Made by a program: the position numbers and the translations under genes. Under the pieces are notes generated by a model, which was not told the DNA's origin, did no database searches, and was given only the letters and a program-made list of their open reading frames with translations. A stretch of 28,813 bases of DNA, from contig JAUYAJ010000096.1 in the NCBI GenBank assembly GCA_030693565.1, positions 1-28,813 of the forward strand. Reading direction: 5' to 3'. This DNA is from Rubrivivax sp. Lineage in GTDB: Bacteria; Pseudomonadota; Gammaproteobacteria; Burkholderiales; Burkholderiaceae_C. Position 1 is the first letter of the stretch. Each line of letters starts with the position of its first letter. Shown here piece after piece: positions 1 through 7,523 of the stretch.

Positions 1-660
1 TTGCGACAGGCGGCGGATCTCGGGCGAGAAGGTGGCCGAGAACAGCAGCGTCTGCCGCTGCTTGGGCAGATAGGACAGGATGCGCTGCAGGTCGGGCAGG
101 AAGCCGATGTCGAGCATGCGGTCGGCTTCGTCGAGCACCACGTACTCGACCTGATTGAGCACCGCGTTCTTGCCCTCGATGTGGTCGAGCAGACGGCCCG
201 GGGTGGCGATCAAGACCTCGACGCCGGCTTTGAGCATCGCTGTCTGCGGCTTCATGTCGACGCCGCCGAACACCACCATCGAGCGCAACTGGGTGTGCTT
301 GGCGTAGGTCTTGACGTTGTTGGCAACCTGGTCGGCCAGTTCGCGCGTCGGCGTCAGCACCAGCGCACGCACCGGATGGCGGGCCGGCGACATGCTGGCG
401 TTCTCGTGGCGCAGCATCTTCTGCAGCAGCGGCAGCGTGAAGGCAGCGGTCTTGCCGGTGCCGGTCTGCGCCGCGCCCATCACGTCACGGCCTTCCAGCA
501 CGAGCGGAATGGCCTTGGCCTGGATCGGCGTCATCGCCGTGTAGCCCGAGTCGGCGACGGCGCGCAGCAGCTTGGGGTCTAGCGGCAGGGTATTGAAGAG
601 CGGGGCGGGCGCGGCAACCTCGGCGGAGGCGTCGCTGGTCTGAAGGTCTTGGTCGGTCAT
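1..660 (-). CDS. rhlE: DEAD-box ATP-dependent RNA helicase, RhlE type (N-terminal part, runs off the left edge)
   Basis: ATP-dependent RNA helicase of the DEAD-box family, which remodels RNA duplexes in ribosome assembly and mRNA turnover in the cytoplasm. The first 220 residues are in the window. Visible motifs in order: Q motif (TPIQAKAIPL, about residues 43-52), Walker A motif I (AQTGTGKT, about 64-71), motif Ia (PTRELA), motif Ib (TPGR), motif II (DEAD, the D at the third-to-last 60-base block) and motif III (SAT) close to the window edge. The helicase C-terminal domain lies outside. The start ATG (660-658) overlaps the stop of the upstream sugar-phosphate transferase in an ATGA, so the two are probably co-transcribed and translationally coupled. 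RhlE is chosen over other DEAD-box paralogues from the short N-terminus and Q-motif context; the exact paralogue is less sure than the family. Confidence 0.9.
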   Translation of the reverse strand, partial: MTDQDLQTSDASAEVAAPAPLFNTLPLDPKLLRAVADSGYTAMTPIQAKAIPLVLEGRDVMGAAQTGTGKTAAFTLPLLQKMLRHENASMSPARHPVRALVLTPTRELADQVANNVKTYAKHTQLRSMVVFGGVDMKPQTAMLKAGVEVLIATPGRLLDHIEGKNAVLNQVEYVVLDEADRMLDIGFLPDLQRILSYLPKQRQTLLFSATFSPEIRRLSQ

Positions 661-1793
661 GTCCGCCGATTATCGCCCCTGTCATGCAATGGCCGCGGCC
701 GCGTGGCGGCGAAGCGTATCCAGTGCGGCGCCCGAAAGCGCACGATGCGCCAGTACAGCGCCACGTAGCAGATCGCAAAAAGCGCCAGAAAACCGGCCAT
801 CGCAGCGGTGTTGCTCCAGAACAACGTGGCAGGGACGACCGAGCACATGCACAGCAGCCAGAGGAAGGGCGAGGTCATCGAATTGCGCTGCGCCAGGGAC
901 TTGACGCCTTTGTCGCCCACCGCCCAGCGCATGACGCGGCGGTAGATCAGCGAATGCAGGTGGATGCCGTCGGGCATGCTGGGCGGCACGGCACGCAGGA
1001 AGCGCCGGCGGTAGATCGAGAACAGGGTTTCGAACACCGGGTAGACGCACACCAGCAGCGGGAACAGCGGCGACACGCCGGGGTTGCGCACGAGCAGCAG
1101 GATGGACAGTTCGGCGACGAAGAAACCGAGAAAGTAGGCACCGCCGTCGCCGAGAAAGATCAGTCCGGCGGGGAAATTCCAGAAGAAGAAACCCAGCACG
1201 GCACCGATGCCGGCCAGCGCCAGCGCGCCAACCACCGGGTCGCCGACCTGGAAAGCCACATAGGCCAGCGCCGCCAGCATGATCACCACGCACATCGACG
1301 CCAGGCCGTTGAAACCGTCGATGATGTTGACCGAGTTGGCGATGCCGGCCATGGCGAACACCGTCAGCAAGGCGGCGCCGGCGCTGAACGAGACGATCCA
1401 GTCCAGCCCCGGAATGCCGGTGTGGCGGATCGCCGCATCGAGCAACCAGATGCCCAGAGCGGCCGACACGCCGGTGGCCAGCAGCCGGTTGCGCGGGCTG
1501 ACGCGCTTGGTGACGTCTTCGACGAGGCCGGCGCCAAAGGCAGGAATGCCGCAGATCAGCACCCAGCCCATCGTCTCGGCCGCCGCAGCACCCGCTGCCC
1601 ACAGGCCCAGCGCGGCGGCCATCAGGCCGACAACGATGCCGACGCCGCCGATGCGCGGCACCGGCGTGGCATGGAACTTCTGCGGACCGGAGATGTCGTG
1701 GTCGTGCAGGAAGCGCGCCAGCTTGCCACCCAGGCGAACGATCGCCAGCGTGACACACAAAGAAACGGCGAACGCCAGCAGCAGGGCAAACAT
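657..1793 (-). CDS. WecA/MraY-family polyprenyl-phosphate sugar-1-phosphate transferase (glycosyltransferase family 4)
   Basis: Integral membrane enzyme of the family that moves a sugar-1-phosphate (usually HexNAc-1-P) from a UDP-sugar to undecaprenyl phosphate, the first step of O-antigen or capsule repeat-unit assembly. The 378-residue protein is hydrophobic throughout (about 10-11 membrane segments). It shows PRIGG (46-50), an acidic pair E92-D93 where family members usually have two Asp, the NIIDGFNGLA loop with D159, GDGGAYFLG (215-223) and a DGIHLHSLIYRR loop (275-286) corresponding to the conserved His-rich cytoplasmic loop. The start at 1793 is preferred because translation from there begins directly with the first membrane helix; an in-frame start at 1832 would add 13 polar residues. 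The gene diverges from the export genes and precedes the helicase with an ATGA overlap. Probably the initiating transferase of the locus, although the sugar cannot be read from sequence. Confidence 0.85.
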   Translation of the reverse strand: MFALLLAFAVSLCVTLAIVRLGGKLARFLHDHDISGPQKFHATPVPRIGGVGIVVGLMAAALGLWAAGAAAAETMGWVLICGIPAFGAGLVEDVTKRVSPRNRLLATGVSAALGIWLLDAAIRHTGIPGLDWIVSFSAGAALLTVFAMAGIANSVNIIDGFNGLASMCVVIMLAALAYVAFQVGDPVVGALALAGIGAVLGFFFWNFPAGLIFLGDGGAYFLGFFVAELSILLLVRNPGVSPLFPLLVCVYPVFETLFSIYRRRFLRAVPPSMPDGIHLHSLIYRRVMRWAVGDKGVKSLAQRNSMTSPFLWLLCMCSVVPATLFWSNTAAMAGFLALFAICYVALYWRIVRFRAPHWIRFAATRPRPLHDRGDNRRT

Positions 1794-1833
1794 CACACAA
1801 TTGTAGGTGGCTCGCCTTTGCCCTTCTGCCACT

Positions 1834-1862
1834 TTGGGTGCAAGAGCTCAGGTGGCTAGAAT
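1834..1862 (+). promoter_or_regulatory. Candidate sigma-70-like promoter in the divergent region
   Basis: In the 158-bp region between the divergent transferase and export gene there is TTGGGT (1834-1839), a 17-bp spacer and TAGAAT (1857-1862). The -10 matches the consensus at five of six positions but the -35 at only three. It would give a leader of about 80 nt for the export protein gene. The call rests on pattern only. Confidence 0.3.
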
Positions 1863-1951
1863 CCAGCCCGGCCAACCGCGCCAGTGCGCCGACCTTGCCG
1901 CTCGCGCGGCCAGGTCATGGAACTGCACCGACCACCTTCGACCTGCTGCCG

Positions 1952-3868
1952 ATGCCTCTGAAACCCGCACGTCCAACTTTGGCCTCTCCCCTGCGCGCCT
2001 GGCTTGTCATGGCCGCGCTGGCTGTCGTCACGCTGGCATCCATCATGCCGGCAGCGCATGCGCAGCAACGCAGCGCCGCGGCGGACGGCGCCGAGGCAGC
2101 GACGGGCGGCCCGATCCGGCTGCGCCAGTCCGCCCAGGAGCCGACCTCGGCAACGGCCCCGCGCGGCGAGTCTGCCCCCGAGTCGCCCGCGTTCGCCCGC
2201 CCCGCCCCGGTGGCGCCTTACGTGCCGAGCGAATTCGAGCAGCATGTGCAGCGCCAGACCACCAGTGAATTGCCCATCCGGCGCCTGGGCGCTGAACTCA
2301 GCAGCACCGGCTTCGACGGCCGCGGCGCCGAACTCAGCCCGCTGGTGCCGCCCGACTACCTGGTTTCCGCCGGCGATGAGATCCTGGTCACGCTCTGGGG
2401 TTCGGTGGACGCCGACCTGCGGCTGCTGGTCGATCGCACCGGCCGCATCACCATGCCGCGTGTCGGCACCGTTCAGGTCGCCGGCGTTCGCCATGCCAAC
2501 CTGCAGGAAGTGATCTCGACCCGGGTTGCCCAGGTGTTCCGCAATTTCCAGCTCAGCGTCTCGCTGGGCCAGTTGCGCGGCATCCGTGTGTTTGTCACTG
2601 GTCAGGTGATCAAGCCCGGCGCGCTCACCGTCAGCAGTTTGTCCACCGTCGTCTCGGCCTTGATGCAAGCCGGCGGGCCCTCGGCCGTCGGCAGCTTCCG
2701 CAATGTGCAGCTGCGACGCGGCGCCCAACTGGTTGGCAGCTTCGACCTCTACGACCTTCTGCTCAAAGGCGACCGCTCCGCGGATCATGTCTTGCAGGCA
2801 GGCGACGTGGTGCATGTCGGCGCTGTAGAGACACAAGTGGGCGTGATCGGCAGCGTCAACCGGCCTTCGGTGATCGAACTCAAGCAGGGTGAGACCGTCG
2901 CCGACGCGCTGCGCATCGTCGGCGGCTTCTCCGCCGTTGCCGACCGTTCGAGGCTGGCGGTGGAGCGGCTGCAGGAACGCAACACCGGCCGTGTCAGCCA
3001 GCTGGATCTGCCGCGCGACGACAAGTTGACGCTGGCGCCAGGCGATGTGCTGCGCGCTTTCAGTGCCGTCGATGCCGTGCTGCCGACCCAGCGCCAGAAC
3101 AAGCGCGTGCGCGTCGAAGGTGAGGTGATACGCCCCGCCGAATACGTGCTGCCGGACAACAGCAGCGTTCACGACGCCATCAAGGCCGCTGGCGGCTACA
3201 CGGCCGGCGCCTACTTCGTCGCCGCAGTGCTAACCCGCGAGAGTGTCAAGCTCACGCAGCAGGAAAGTTACGAACGCGCGCTGCGCGACCTGGAAACCGA
3301 CTTCGCACGCGGCGCCACCTCACGCCGCGTCAGTTCGGTGGAAGAAGCGTCAGCACAGCAAGCGCGCAACGCCAGCACCGATCGGCTGCTCGAGCGCCTG
3401 CGTGCGCTCAAACCCAGCGGCCGCATCGTGCTGGAAGTGGCTGCCAACGCGACCGACCTGCCCGACCTGGCACTGGAAGACGGTGACCGCATCTATATAC
3501 CGTCCAGGCCCACCACGGTAGGCGTCTTCGGCAGCGTGTTCAACGCCGCGACCTACCTCTACCTCCAGGGCCGATCGCTGGACGACTATCTGCGACTGGC
3601 AGGCGGCCCGACCAAGGGCGCCGACGAAGGCAGCGTGTTCGTGGTCCGCGCCAATGGCAAGGTGGTGAGCGGACGCCAGGGCAGTCGCGGCTGGTTCGGT
3701 GGCAGTGGCAGCAGCAATGTCGCCAGCCTGGTCGCCGAACCGGGCGACACCGTGTTCGTGCCCGAGGAGATGGACAAGACGAGCTTTGTCCAGTCGGCCA
3801 AGGATTGGACACAGATCTTGTATCAATTCGGACTGGGCTTCGCCGCCATACGGAGTTTGAGCCGCTGA
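1952..3868 (+). CDS. Polysaccharide export (OPX, Wza-like) protein with four SLBB domains
   Basis: Outer-membrane/periplasmic export protein of the Wza (OPX) superfamily, which forms the exit channel for capsule or exopolysaccharide. The 638-residue product begins with a signal peptide (hydrophobic core about 15-33, probable cleavage AHA|QQ after residue 37). There is no lipobox cysteine, unlike Wza. After a Pro/Ala-rich linker comes the Poly_export domain (about 131-210, with LVPPDYLVSAGDEI and DRTGRITMPRVG), then four SLBB-type domains beginning near 212 (VTGQVIKPG), 296 (VIGSVNRP), 387 (VEGEVIRPAEY) and 524 (VFGSVFNAATY), each ending in a GG-containing turn such as AGGPS or VGGFS. The ATG at 1952 is preferred over an in-frame ATG at 1838 because it puts the signal peptide at the N-terminus. 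It probably works with the Wzz-type protein downstream. The C-terminus is amphipathic and could cross the outer membrane. Confidence 0.9.
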   Translation: MPLKPARPTLASPLRAWLVMAALAVVTLASIMPAAHAQQRSAAADGAEAATGGPIRLRQSAQEPTSATAPRGESAPESPAFARPAPVAPYVPSEFEQHVQRQTTSELPIRRLGAELSSTGFDGRGAELSPLVPPDYLVSAGDEILVTLWGSVDADLRLLVDRTGRITMPRVGTVQVAGVRHANLQEVISTRVAQVFRNFQLSVSLGQLRGIRVFVTGQVIKPGALTVSSLSTVVSALMQAGGPSAVGSFRNVQLRRGAQLVGSFDLYDLLLKGDRSADHVLQAGDVVHVGAVETQVGVIGSVNRPSVIELKQGETVADALRIVGGFSAVADRSRLAVERLQERNTGRVSQLDLPRDDKLTLAPGDVLRAFSAVDAVLPTQRQNKRVRVEGEVIRPAEYVLPDNSSVHDAIKAAGGYTAGAYFVAAVLTRESVKLTQQESYERALRDLETDFARGATSRRVSSVEEASAQQARNASTDRLLERLRALKPSGRIVLEVAANATDLPDLALEDGDRIYIPSRPTTVGVFGSVFNAATYLYLQGRSLDDYLRLAGGPTKGADEGSVFVVRANGKVVSGRQGSRGWFGGSGSSNVASLVAEPGDTVFVPEEMDKTSFVQSAKDWTQILYQFGLGFAAIRSLSR

Positions 3869-3924
3869 TGTCAATCCAAGTGCAACCCCAGCGGTGAAGA
3901 CTTTGTAAGTTATATCCGGTGTTC

Positions 3925-3939
3925 ATCCCAGGCTGGGAT
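3925..3939. repeat. 15-bp perfect inverted repeat after the export gene
   Basis: ATCCCAG, a central G, then CTGGGAT, 57 bp after the export-protein stop codon. As RNA it could form a 6-bp stem with a 3-nt loop. No T-run follows, so a classical intrinsic terminator is unlikely; an operator or a weak stabilising hairpin is possible. Confidence 0.4.
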
Positions 3940-4013
3940 TGAGTGGGTTGCGTTAGTCATACATCCGATTCACCAAGGCTCCAGTCGGACGGGCCATCGC
4001 CTGCAGTACGACG

Positions 4014-4025
4014 ATCGTGCACGAT
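4014..4025. repeat. 12-bp perfect palindrome ATCGTGCACGAT
   Basis: Perfect even palindrome in the gap upstream of the chain-length gene. The length and symmetry would suit a dimeric regulator, but one 12-bp palindrome in GC-rich DNA may also be chance. Confidence 0.3.
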
Positions 4026-4451
4026 ACAAGAACAGGTCCTTGCAGGAGATGGGGCAGATTTGCGCTGGCAGTTCGCGTATCGCGACTGCGGAATTCAGGC
4101 TCGATGAGACGCTACCGGGAATGCCTAGTCTCTCAACTCAATGGATATCACGAGACCAGTTCCCCCGCACCGGCGATCGACCCCTGCCCATTGGCAGGAA
4201 ATTACGAATGCCCGTGATCGGAAGCGCAGCGTGGTAGGCCGCGAACCCATCAACTCACCTTTCCATCGGGCGCCCGATCGCGAGCAGTACGTCAGGGGCC
4301 TGAAGATCGAGACTGTCGAAACCAAACTCGCCGCCTCCGTTGCGCCCGAGCACCTCACGGAGGCGGCCAGCGGCACAAAGGCGTCACCGAGTTCACTGAT
4401 GCAATCGAACCTGAAAGCAGGCCACGAAGCTACCGCGACGCCCATGTCTTG

Positions 4452-4470
4452 TACTTCGACGGTCGAAGTA
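4452..4470. repeat. 19-bp inverted repeat (9-bp arms, 1-bp centre) upstream of the chain-length gene
   Basis: TACTTCGAC, central G, GTCGAAGTA: nine-base arms with no mismatch, 219 bp upstream of the chain-length start. The arms could bind a dimeric helix-turn-helix regulator as DNA, or fold as an 8-bp stem with a 3-nt loop in RNA. It is the longest perfect inverted repeat noticed by eye in the non-coding parts of the window. Confidence 0.5.
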
Positions 4471-4688
4471 GCCGACGTGGGCAGGTTCAGCACCGTCGCC
4501 GCGGGCGGCGACGGCCAGGCGTCCGACCGCGCTGACAAGGCCTTCCGGACCCCCGACTTGGCCTCGATCCGCTCAATGCACAATCATCTGCGTTTGCGCG
4601 CACCGACTGCCGCTCGCGCCTCCCGGTCAGCCCCCATCGCCAAAGGGTGGGTCTGCTGCCGTGGTGCATCGCTACTCAGGAAAATGAC

Positions 4689-5864
4689 ATGAGAGAACAA
4701 AGTGCGGAGCCCGCACCCGCAACTTCAGTGCAAGACGATCCAACAGACGAAGGTGCCAGCTTGCTCGACTTGGCAGTTCCATTGTTGGAGAGCTGGAAAC
4801 TGCTCGTCTTCGGTTCAATTCTGGCCGGGCTGACGGCGCTGGGCGGCACGTACCTGATCGCGCCGACCTTCACTGGGCGTGTGACGTTCCTGCCGCCGCA
4901 GCAACATGGTACTACTGCGTCGGTGCTGGCCTCATTGGGAGCGCTTTCGAGCCTTGCCGGAGGCGCTGTAACTACCAAGAACTCCGCTGATCAGTTTGTG
5001 TCGCTGATGCAAAGCACGACGGTAGCCGACCGCCTGATCGACGAGTTCAACCTGATGGAGGTCTACGCGTCAAAGTTCAGGTTCCATGCGCGATTGTCGC
5101 TGGCTGCAAACTCGAGGATCTCCGCTGGCAAGAAGGATGGGATCGTGACCGTCGAGGTCGATGACACGAGACCCGATCGTGCGGCAGCGATTGCAAACCA
5201 ATATGTCGAAGAACTCAGGCGCATGACGACCGAACTCGCGCTCACGGAAGCACAGCAGCGCCGTGCGTTCTTCGACCATCAATTGAGACAGACTCGCGAT
5301 CGCCTTTCCACTGCGCAGCAGGCACTGCAATCCAGCGGTTTCAACCAGGGTACGCTGCGCGCTGAGCCCAAAGCTGCCGCGGAGAACTATGCGCGGCTGC
5401 AGGCCGAAGTGACGACGGCTGAGATCCGGCTCCAGGTGCTGCGCAGCAGCTTGGCCGACAGCACCCCCGAAGTGCAACGCGAGCAGACGGTGCTGGCTGC
5501 GATGCGGGCGAAGTTGGCGCAGGCCGAACGCACGACCAGCCCGGACCCTGGCCCTGACTACATCGGGAAGTTCCGGGAGTTCAAATACCAGGAGACGCTG
5601 TTCGATCTCTTCTCGCGGCAGTACGAACTGGCTCGATTGGATGAGAGCCGTGAGGGCGCGCTAGTTCAAGTCATCGATCCGGCCCAGGTTCCAGAGTGGA
5701 AGTCCAAGCCCAAGCGCTCTGTGGCAGCCGCTATGGCTAGCACTGGAACCTTTGTTTTTCTGATCGCGTTTCTCGTTCTTCGCCGCAGCTGGAGCAACAT
5801 CGCCAGGGCGCCAGTTAACGCCATTCAGATCCGCCGACTGAAGGCTGTTTTCGGCAAGCGGTAG
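4689..5864 (+). CDS. wzz: Wzz/GumC-type polysaccharide chain-length determinant (co-polymerase)
   Basis: Inner-membrane polysaccharide co-polymerase, which controls chain length and may contact the OPX protein. The 391-residue product has a cytoplasmic N-terminus (1-35), a first membrane helix (about 36-57), a large periplasmic part with alpha-helical, coiled-coil-prone stretches (about 160-285), a Pro-containing segment (P331, P335, P341) and a second membrane helix (about 345-364), followed by a short basic tail. There is no Walker-type tyrosine kinase domain at the C-terminus. The start ATG at 4689 follows AGGA at 4678-4681 with a 7-nt spacer; an upstream in-frame start at 4647 has no such site. 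It follows the OPX gene after 820 bp and is separated from the main operon by 644 bp, so it may have its own promoter. Confidence 0.88.
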   Translation: MREQSAEPAPATSVQDDPTDEGASLLDLAVPLLESWKLLVFGSILAGLTALGGTYLIAPTFTGRVTFLPPQQHGTTASVLASLGALSSLAGGAVTTKNSADQFVSLMQSTTVADRLIDEFNLMEVYASKFRFHARLSLAANSRISAGKKDGIVTVEVDDTRPDRAAAIANQYVEELRRMTTELALTEAQQRRAFFDHQLRQTRDRLSTAQQALQSSGFNQGTLRAEPKAAAENYARLQAEVTTAEIRLQVLRSSLADSTPEVQREQTVLAAMRAKLAQAERTTSPDPGPDYIGKFREFKYQETLFDLFSRQYELARLDESREGALVQVIDPAQVPEWKSKPKRSVAAAMASTGTFVFLIAFLVLRRSWSNIARAPVNAIQIRRLKAVFGKR

Positions 5865-6508
5865 CCCATGCTTTGATCCTGTCGTTCGCCCCAACGACGA
5901 TCGATGGCCAAGATGACTCGGTGCCCAAGAGCGACTACAAGTGCTTGACCTACAATCCAAACTTCGCTGATTGAGCATGCCCACCGACCCCTAAGGCGCC
6001 ACCGCCGCCAGTAACGTCGACATCGCTAGACGGCTCGCGATGCAGGACGCCAGAACACCGAGTCGACATGCGCTTGAAACGCAGATTTTTCAGACCAATG
6101 ACCTCCTTCGAATCAACGGAAAGCAGGCGAACGCTTGCTGACCCATGCTGAACGGTATGCAGCAGAAACCCCGTTCGATCCTGAGGTTCCAAAGTTGCAA
6201 AGAAGCCGAGTTCAAGCAACACCGGCGCGCGTGCGATCGTGCAACACACATTGCCAAGCGTGGCGCCGAAAAGGGCGAAGGCGTTCAACGCCGCGCACCT
6301 GAGAATCGCGCGGCACGCCTAATTACTTCGGGCTTGCTGGGCCGGCCAGCCTTTGCCGGCAGACTTGCGGCGCCCGCCACTTTCGGCGCCCCTCGATCCG
6401 GCCTGCACGCCTAGTCACGAACGTCCTGTTGACGCGCTCTTGCGCCGGTCAAGAGCGTCGCCTGGTATCCCCTTCATCTCACCCATCCTCGCAGCGAAGA
6501 ACCAAGCC
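5865..6508. other. 644-bp gap before the main operon; no convincing gene
   Basis: No frame in this stretch encodes a recognisable protein. The left two-thirds (to about 6300) is visibly less GC-rich than the flanking genes and may be decayed sequence. The right third holds three neighbouring inverted repeats (6341-6456), listed separately, which would be in the 5' leader of the operon if transcription starts upstream of them. No clear sigma-70 promoter is seen. Confidence 0.5.
6341..6456 (+). promoter_or_regulatory. Hairpin-rich leader region upstream of the main operon
   Basis: Three inverted repeats lie within 116 bp: GCCGG/CCGGC (6341-6345 with 6356-6360, 10-nt loop), GGCGCC/GGCGCC (6369-6374 with 6385-6390, 10-nt loop) and GCTCTTG/CAAGAGC (6436-6442 with 6450-6456, 7-nt loop). 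The last ends 52 bp before the epimerase start. None is followed by a T-run. They could be a structured 5' leader, an attenuator-like element or remnants of a mobile sequence end; no known riboswitch or JUMPstart/ops element is recognised. Confidence 0.35.
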
Positions 6509-7510
6509 ATGGAACTCAAAGGAAGCAAGATCGTCGTCGTCGGCGGCGCCGGACTGATCGGCTCGCACACCGTTGACCAACTGCTCAAAGAAGATGTGAA
6601 AGAAGTGGTCATTTACGACAACTTCGTCCGCGGCCGCGCCGAGAACCTGAAGCAGGCGCTGCGCGACCCACGCGTTCGTATCTTCGACATCGGCGGGGAC
6701 ATCCTGCAGACCGACATTCTCGAAGCCGCCTTCGACGGCGCCGACGGCGTGTTCCATCTGGCCGCGTTGTGGCTGCTGCAATGCCATGAGTTCCCACGCA
6801 GCGCCTTCGATACCAACGTGCGTGGCACCTTCAACGTCATGGAAGCCTGCGTGAAGAAGGGCGTGAAGCGGCTCGTGTATTCGTCCTCGGCGTCGGTCTA
6901 CGGCGACGCCGTGCGCGAGCCAATGGACGAGGAGCACCCGTTCAACAATCAGAACTTCTACGGCGCAACCAAGATCGCAGGCGAGGCGATGCTGCGCGCC
7001 TTTCATCACCGCTACAAGCTGAACTTCGCCGGTCTGCGCTACATGAACGTGTATGGGCCGCGCCAGGATTACCACGGCGCCTACATCGCGGTGATCATGA
7101 AGATGCTCGACGCGATCGACCGCGGCGAGGGCCCGACGATCCTCGGCGACGGTAGCGAAGCCTTCGACTTCGTCGCGGTCGAGGATTGCGGCCTGGCCAA
7201 CGTCCGCGCCATGAGCTCCGATGCCACCGACCGCTTCTACAACGTTGGTACCGGCAAGCGCACTTCGTTGAAGGAGCTGGCCGAAATGCTGCTGGCGCTG
7301 ACCGGCTGCACCAAGCCGATCCAATATGCGCCGCGTAGCCAAGCCACCTTGGTGCGCAACCGCATCGGCTGCCCGAAACGCGCCACGGCCGAGATCGGCT
7401 TCGCGGCACAGGTGGACCTGCAAGAGGGCCTGCGCCGACTCATCGACTGGCGCAGCAGCCATCAGGCAGAGGTCGAGGCGCGCCGGCGCGCAGTCGGCCT
7501 GCAGGCTTGA
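6509..7510 (+). CDS. NAD-dependent nucleotide-sugar epimerase/dehydratase (extended SDR)
   Basis: Extended short-chain dehydrogenase/reductase acting on a nucleotide sugar, probably a UDP-hexose or UDP-HexNAc 4-epimerase or related dehydratase. The 333-residue protein has the Rossmann NAD motif GGAGLIG (12-18), an acidic residue after beta-2 (D37 in YDNF) that favours NAD over NADP, the catalytic SSS region (125-127) and YGATK (Y151, K155), followed by the NVYGPRQ substrate loop (180-186). The start at 6509 places the Rossmann strand at the N-terminus; an in-frame start 156 bp upstream adds unrelated residues. First gene of the main operon, 13 bp before the aminotransferase. The substrate cannot be read from sequence, but an epimerase or ketone former next to a DegT aminotransferase is typical of amino-sugar synthesis. 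Confidence 0.88.
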   Translation: MELKGSKIVVVGGAGLIGSHTVDQLLKEDVKEVVIYDNFVRGRAENLKQALRDPRVRIFDIGGDILQTDILEAAFDGADGVFHLAALWLLQCHEFPRSAFDTNVRGTFNVMEACVKKGVKRLVYSSSASVYGDAVREPMDEEHPFNNQNFYGATKIAGEAMLRAFHHRYKLNFAGLRYMNVYGPRQDYHGAYIAVIMKMLDAIDRGEGPTILGDGSEAFDFVAVEDCGLANVRAMSSDATDRFYNVGTGKRTSLKELAEMLLALTGCTKPIQYAPRSQATLVRNRIGCPKRATAEIGFAAQVDLQEGLRRLIDWRSSHQAEVEARRRAVGLQA

Positions 7511-7523
7511 GGAGCGAGCGGCT

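Larger units (their letters stand above)
3869..4688. other. 820-bp gap between export protein and chain-length gene; no convincing gene
   Basis: No reading frame here, on either strand, shows a recognisable domain or a start with a good ribosome site. A 183-codon frame at 4141-4692 looks non-coding (no hydrophobic pattern, mixed composition, overlaps the next start). The gap does hold three clear inverted repeats, at 3925-3939, 4014-4025 and 4452-4470, listed separately. A promoter for the downstream gene would be expected here, but no convincing -35/-10 pair is seen. Confidence 0.6.

Noticed and set aside
684..1859. 391-codon open frame on the plus strand
   Set aside because: Antisense to the WecA-like gene; its product is Arg/Gln/His-rich with no hydrophobic pattern or motif.
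4141..4692. 183-codon plus-strand frame and a 152-codon minus-strand frame in the gap before the chain-length gene
   Set aside because: Neither has a domain, signal peptide, plausible ribosome site or coding-like composition, and the plus-strand frame runs into the start of the next gene.
6145..6414. 89-codon frame in the gap before the main operon
   Set aside because: Basic, low-complexity product, no ribosome site and it overlaps the hairpin region.
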